Below the pieces are notes generated by a model, which saw nothing but the letters and a program-made list of their open reading frames with translations, was not told where the DNA came from and searched no databases. A program made the position numbers and the translations under genes. 43,000 bases of DNA, from positions 1-43,000 of the forward strand of contig JAKBBP010000021.1 of assembly GCA_021808445.1 (NCBI GenBank), read 5' to 3'. The stretch's first letter is position 1; every line of letters begins with the position of its first letter. Source of the DNA: Pseudomonadota bacterium (lineage in GTDB: Bacteria > Pseudomonadota > Gammaproteobacteria > Burkholderiales > Burkholderiaceae_C). Shown piece after piece: positions 39,025 to 43,000 of the stretch.

Positions 39025-41310
39025 TCAGAATGCGGTGCCGACGGTGAACTGGAAGGTCTGGGTCTGGTCGCCCGGCTGGGTGCGGATCGGATGGGCGATG
39101 CTGAATTTCAGCGGGCCGATCGGCGAGATCCAGGCCACGCCGATCCCCACCGCGGCGCGCATGTCGGCAAGGTGCACCGGCTGGTTCTCGCCCCACACGT
39201 AACCGGTGTCCAGGAACGTGGACATGCGAATGCTCTTGTCCACGCCGGTGCCCGGGAAGGGGAACTGGTATTCGACATCGCCGACCAGCATCTTGGCGCC
39301 ACCCAACGCGTTGCCCTGGGCGTCACGCGGGCCCAGGGAGCTTTGCTGGAAGCCGCGCACGGTGCCGATGCCCCCGGCGTACAGGTACTTGAACACCGGC
39401 AGAGGCCGCCCGTTGAGCCCGTGGGCCCAGCCGATCTCGCCATTGATCGCCAGGTCGGTCAGGCGGCTGATGGGGAAGAACTGCTGGTACTGGTAGGTGG
39501 CCCGGACGTAGCGCAGGGTGCCGAAGGGACTGTAGTCCATGTTGGCCCGCTGGTAGCGCCCGTCGGTGGGCACCAGCGCGCTGTTGCGGCTGTCGCGCTG
39601 CCAGCCCACGCTCAGCGGGAAGCCATGCGCGGTCTCGCCGAACTCGTTGACGTAGGAGATGTAGGAGGCCGGCGCTCCGGGCGCCAGATTCAGCGAGTAC
39701 TCCTCGAAGCCCACGCCGAAGAACACCCGGTCGATTTCGGTGAAGGGAACGCCGAACTGCACGTTCACGCCCGGGGTGACGATCTTGTAGTTGTTGCCCT
39801 GCGAAGTGTAGGGGCGGATGGTCCGGTAGTAGACGTTCAGGGTGCGGCTGATGCCATCCTGCGTGAAATAGGGATTCGTGCTGCTGATCGAGAGGGTACG
39901 GTAATAGTGCGAGGTGTCCAGGCTCAGGCTGACGTTGTTGCCGCTGCCGAAGATGTTGTCCTGGCTGACCGAGGCGTTGAAGGACACGCTGTTGGCACTG
40001 GAGAAGCCCACCCCCAGGCCCAGCAGGCCGGTGGGCTTTTCCTTGACCTGCATGTCCAGGTCCACTTCGTCGCTGGTACCGGGCACTTCCTGCGTACCCA
40101 TCTGCACGTCCTGGAAGAAGCCCAGGCGATCCACGCGGTCGCGCGAGAGCTTGATGCGGTCGGCGTCGTACCACGCGTCCTCGAATTGACGGAATTCGCG
40201 CCGGATCACCTTGTCGCTGGTGCGGGTGTTGCCGCCGATGTTGATATGGCGCACGTAAATGCGGCGACCCGGGTCGGCCTGGATGGTGAAGCTCACCTGG
40301 TGGGTCTTGCGATCGATGTGCGGCGACGGCTGCACGCGGGCGAAGGCATAGCCGTACACGCCGAATTTCTCGACCATCGCCTTGACGCTGTCGTTGAGCT
40401 TCTTGGCGCTGTAGGTATCGCCGGGCTTGAGCTCGACCAGCGCGCGGAACTCGTTGTCCAGGCCCAGGTAGTTGCCCTCCAGCTCATAGTCCGACACCAC
40501 GTACTTCTCACCCTCGTGGATGTTGATGGTGATGGAAATCGAATTCTTGTCCGGAGACAGCGCGACCTGGGTCGACTCGATGCGGAAATCCAGATAGCCC
40601 CGGTCCTGGTAGTACGAACGCAGGCTTTCCAGGTCCGCGTTCAGCTTGGCGCGGGAATACTGGTCGGCCTTGGTGTACCAGGTCAGCCAGCCGGGGGTGG
40701 ACAGCGAGAACTGATCCAGCAGCGTGCCCTCGCTGAAGGCATGGTTGCCCACGATGCGCAGCGCACGGATCTTGGCGATGCCGCCCTCCTCCACGTTGAA
40801 GGTCACGTCGACGCGGTTGCGCTCCAGCGGCGTGACCGTGGTGGTCACCTTCGCGGCGTAGTAGCCCTTGGCCAGATACTGCTGCTTGAGCTCCTGCTCG
40901 GCGCGCTCGATCAAGGCCTGGTTGTAAGGCTGGGCGTCGCCGAGACCCACCTGCTTGAGCGAAGCGATCAGGTCCTTCTTCGAGAATTCCTTGGTGCCGA
41001 CGAAGTCCACGTTGGCGATGACCGGACGCTCCTCGACCACCACCGTGACCACGTCGCCGACGGTGCGGATGCTGACGTTCTTGAACAGGCCGGTGGCGAA
41101 CAGCGCGCGGATCGCGGCGGCCCCGAGCTCGGGGGTGTACTGGTCGCCCACACGGAACGGAAGGTAGGTGAACACCGTTCCCGGCTCGGTCCGCTGCAGT
41201 CCGTCGACCCGGATGTCCTTGATGACGAAGGTATCGGCGGCGTAGGCCTGGGCGCAGGCCATGGCGACGATGGCCACGGCAGTACCCTGCAATGCGTGAC
41301 GAAGCCTCAA
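39025..41310 (-). CDS. bamA: Outer membrane protein assembly factor BamA
   Basis: Central barrel of the BAM complex. The 761-residue protein has a signal peptide (cleavage after AYA near 24), POTRA domains in the first half (starting [20 protein letters not shown]) and a 16-strand Omp85 barrel in the C-terminal half, with the family motif in [13 protein letters not shown] and the terminal aromatic residue (FTVGTAF). The start is TTG at 41310, preceded by GAGG with 5-base spacing; the next ATG in frame would cut into the signal peptide, so TTG is needed. It follows rseP by 21 bases. Confidence 0.96.
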   Translation of the reverse strand: MRLRHALQGTAVAIVAMACAQAYAADTFVIKDIRVDGLQRTEPGTVFTYLPFRVGDQYTPELGAAAIRALFATGLFKNVSIRTVGDVVTVVVEERPVIANVDFVGTKEFSKKDLIASLKQVGLGDAQPYNQALIERAEQELKQQYLAKGYYAAKVTTTVTPLERNRVDVTFNVEEGGIAKIRALRIVGNHAFSEGTLLDQFSLSTPGWLTWYTKADQYSRAKLNADLESLRSYYQDRGYLDFRIESTQVALSPDKNSISITINIHEGEKYVVSDYELEGNYLGLDNEFRALVELKPGDTYSAKKLNDSVKAMVEKFGVYGYAFARVQPSPHIDRKTHQVSFTIQADPGRRIYVRHINIGGNTRTSDKVIRREFRQFEDAWYDADRIKLSRDRVDRLGFFQDVQMGTQEVPGTSDEVDLDMQVKEKPTGLLGLGVGFSSANSVSFNASVSQDNIFGSGNNVSLSLDTSHYYRTLSISSTNPYFTQDGISRTLNVYYRTIRPYTSQGNNYKIVTPGVNVQFGVPFTEIDRVFFGVGFEEYSLNLAPGAPASYISYVNEFGETAHGFPLSVGWQRDSRNSALVPTDGRYQRANMDYSPFGTLRYVRATYQYQQFFPISRLTDLAINGEIGWAHGLNGRPLPVFKYLYAGGIGTVRGFQQSSLGPRDAQGNALGGAKMLVGDVEYQFPFPGTGVDKSIRMSTFLDTGYVWGENQPVHLADMRAAVGIGVAWISPIGPLKFSIAHPIRTQPGDQTQTFQFTVGTAF

Positions 41311-41331
41311 ATTAACCTCGGCGTGGATGGT

Positions 41332-42717
41332 TCAGTGGAACGGCCCGAGCACGCGGGCGATGTCGTTGTACAGGGCCACCGCAATCATCAGCGCAATCAG
41401 GGCCAGGCCTCCTTGCTGGAGCCGCTCCTGCACACGCTGCGGCACCTTGCGGCGGCTCAAGATCTCGACCGCATAATACAGGAGATGCCCCCCGTCCAAG
41501 ACCGGTATCGGCAAGAGGTTGAGCACCCCCAGACTGAGGCTTACCACTGCCAGGAAGTTCAGGTACGGGGCCAGGCCCAGCGCGGCGCTGCGCCCGGCGT
41601 AATCGGCGATGGTCACGGGGCCGCTGAGCTCGTTCAGCGAGGCTTGCCCCAGCACCATGCGCCCCAGCGTGCGCAGGCTCAGCACGCTGAGCTGCCAGGT
41701 GCGGTGAGCGCCCTCGCGCAGGGCCTGAGCCGGTCCGAGGCGCACCAGGGCACTCGGCAGGCGGTCGTCCAGCAGCGCTCCGATGCGCCACTGGGGCTGG
41801 CCCCGGGCATCGATTTCCCGGCGCGGACGCACCGATACGAACACCGTACGAGCGCCTCGCACGACGGTCAGGCGCAGCTCCTGCCCTTCGCTGGCCGAGA
41901 TGGCGTGCAGCAATTGCTCGGCATCCAGCGGCCCACCGGCACTGCTGCCCGGTCCGAGCGCGCCGCCCGGACCGCTCACTCCGACGATCCGGTCCCCCGC
42001 GCGCAATCCGGCCTGCGCGGCGGCCTGGCCCGGCAGCGCCTGTCGCACGAGCACGGGCGCCGGCAGCAGGCGCAGCCCGAAGACCCGCAGGAAGTCGGCC
42101 TGGCCCGCCCGCGCCGCGTCGGCGCGCAGGTCCAGCACAAGGTCGTGCTCGCCCGTGGCATCGCGCACACGCAGGTCCACGCGACGTCCGTCCAGCGCGG
42201 CCTCCTGCAGGCGCAGCGCCAGCTGCGGCCAGGTCTTCACGGCGCGGGTATCGCCTGCGATGGTCGTGGCCAGCACCTGCTGCCCCGCTCGCACTCCGGC
42301 GGCAGCGGCAGGCGTGCCCGGCGCCGGCGCGGCCAGCAGGGGCAGCGGCTCGCGCACTCCCATCATGGACACGGCCGCGAACAGCAGCACGGCCAGCATC
42401 AGGTTGGCCGCCGGCCCGGCGAACACCACCCAGGCCCGCTTCCAGGGGCCCTGGCGGTTGAAGGCGCGGTGCAACTGCTCCGGCTCCACGGGCCCCTCAC
42501 GCTCGTCGAGCATGCGCACGTAACCGCCCAGCGGAACGGCCGCGACGACGAATTCCGTCGCGTCCGCGCCGATGCGCCTGCGCAGCAGCGGGCGCCCGAA
42601 TCCGATGGAGAACTTGAGCACCCGGATCCGGCACGACAGTGCCGCCAGGTAATGCCCCGCCTCGTGCACCGCGATCAGCAGCGCCAGGGCGAACAGGAAG
42701 GCGAACAGGGTGAGCAT
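41332..42717 (-). CDS. rseP: Site-2 zinc metalloprotease RseP
   Basis: Intramembrane protease that cleaves anti-sigma factors and remnant signal peptides. The 461-residue protein has the zinc-binding HEAGH (His18, Glu19, His22) in the first membrane helix, two PDZ domains (about 125-205 and 210-310; AQAGLRAGDRIVGV), and the third ligand region NLLPIPVLDGGHLLYY near 400, with membrane helices at both ends. It is a little long in the second PDZ region because of a Gly/Ser/Pro-rich insert (GPGGALGPGSSAGGP). ATG at 42717 has AGGA about 9 bases upstream. Confidence 0.96.
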   Translation of the reverse strand: MLTLFAFLFALALLIAVHEAGHYLAALSCRIRVLKFSIGFGRPLLRRRIGADATEFVVAAVPLGGYVRMLDEREGPVEPEQLHRAFNRQGPWKRAWVVFAGPAANLMLAVLLFAAVSMMGVREPLPLLAAPAPGTPAAAAGVRAGQQVLATTIAGDTRAVKTWPQLALRLQEAALDGRRVDLRVRDATGEHDLVLDLRADAARAGQADFLRVFGLRLLPAPVLVRQALPGQAAAQAGLRAGDRIVGVSGPGGALGPGSSAGGPLDAEQLLHAISASEGQELRLTVVRGARTVFVSVRPRREIDARGQPQWRIGALLDDRLPSALVRLGPAQALREGAHRTWQLSVLSLRTLGRMVLGQASLNELSGPVTIADYAGRSAALGLAPYLNFLAVVSLSLGVLNLLPIPVLDGGHLLYYAVEILSRRKVPQRVQERLQQGGLALIALMIAVALYNDIARVLGPFH

Positions 42718-42823
42718 CCTAGTGTCCTGTCCAGTAAATACCTGTCATTTCGTTCGTGTGCCCGCGAGGAGCCATCGTCGCTTGCCCGCACAGGCTCATG
42801 CGCATGGGCCCATTGTGCCCGGA

Positions 42824-43000
42824 TCAGCGCCCCAGCGCCCGAGCTTTCGCCGCGGCGTGGGCGCGGGCGCGTACATCGAGGTCCAGCAGATCGCCGAGTT
42901 CGCGCGCCTGGCTGCCGCCCAGCGCCTCCAGCGTGGCGGCGTTGACGCGGTGGATGTCGGTGAAACGCAAGCCCGCGTCGAGAAAGGCCTGCACCGCCAC
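42824..43000 (-). CDS. dxr: 1-deoxy-D-xylulose 5-phosphate reductoisomerase, C-terminal end (truncated by window)
   Basis: Only the last 58 residues are visible: VAVQAFLDAGLRFTDIHRV, then a Leu/Ala-rich tail ending AKARALGR. The AFLD...RFTDI...V block is the C-terminal signature of Dxr, the second enzyme of the methylerythritol phosphate isoprenoid pathway. Position immediately upstream of rseP on the same strand is the usual one. The assignment rests on a short piece plus gene order. A 106-base gap separates it from rseP. Confidence 0.85.
   Translation of the reverse strand: MAVQAFLDAGLRFTDIHRVNAATLEALGGSQARELGDLLDLDVRARAHAAAKARALGR

Noticed and set aside
38977-42945. A 1,322-codon open frame on the plus strand antisense to bamA and rseP.
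   Set aside because: Same cause: stop-poor antisense frame in high-GC DNA, low-complexity translation, no domain, no ribosome binding site logic.

Overview
The window is 43 kb of GC-rich, tightly packed chromosome from a betaproteobacterium, most likely of the order Burkholderiales. The evidence is gene order. The runs dxr-rseP-bamA-skp-lpxD-fabZ-lpxA-lpxB-rnhB, ppsA<>ppsR, rpsF-priB-rpsR-rplI-dnaB, alanine aminotransferase-hom-thrC and moeA-moaD-moaE-clpB all stand as they usually do in that order. The genus cannot be fixed from sequence alone. I see no tRNA, rRNA, CRISPR array or intact insertion sequence, and no gap between genes exceeds 300 bases.

Left edge to 8.3 kb: the C-terminal end of an AbiEii-type nucleotidyltransferase toxin points toward guaA, whose 3' end is a well-known integration site for genomic islands; the window probably starts just inside such an island. 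guaB-guaA (GMP synthesis) follow on the minus strand, then a secreted DUF4124 protein, an asparaginase divergent from lexA across an SOS box, an RraA-like protein, and two convergent genes for cytochrome oxidase copper-site assembly (CtaG-like and SCO1-like).

8.4 to 18.6 kb: clpB has a recognisable sigma-32 promoter and a hairpin/T-tract terminator. A small plus-strand operon of membrane stress proteins (DUF883/YqjD, YqjE, YqjK types) sits between clpB and the molybdenum cofactor genes moaE-moaD-moeA. A 1,115-residue type Va autotransporter lies between moeA and mobB and splits the cofactor cluster; its promoter region carries a 9-bp inverted repeat.

18.6 to 33.5 kb: threonine and alanine metabolism (thrC, hom, alaA), an Mth938-like protein, a Bcp-type peroxiredoxin, a PIN-PhoH ATPase with a long Ala/Pro-rich N-terminal region, dnaB, the ribosomal operon rpsF-priB-rpsR-rplI, PEP synthase with its divergent regulator ppsR, and a divergent DegV-fold protein.

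33.5 to 43 kb: one long minus-strand operon for outer membrane biogenesis (dxr end, rseP, bamA, skp, lpxD, fabZ, lpxA, lpxB) that continues into rnhB and a SpoU-type RNA methyltransferase. Four of its junctions are 4-base ATGA overlaps.

Most of the window is conserved core genome. The accessory or least understood parts are the toxin fragment at the guaA edge, the autotransporter with its operator-like dyad, the DegV-like protein and the PhoH N-terminal region. I found no clear new multi-gene system.
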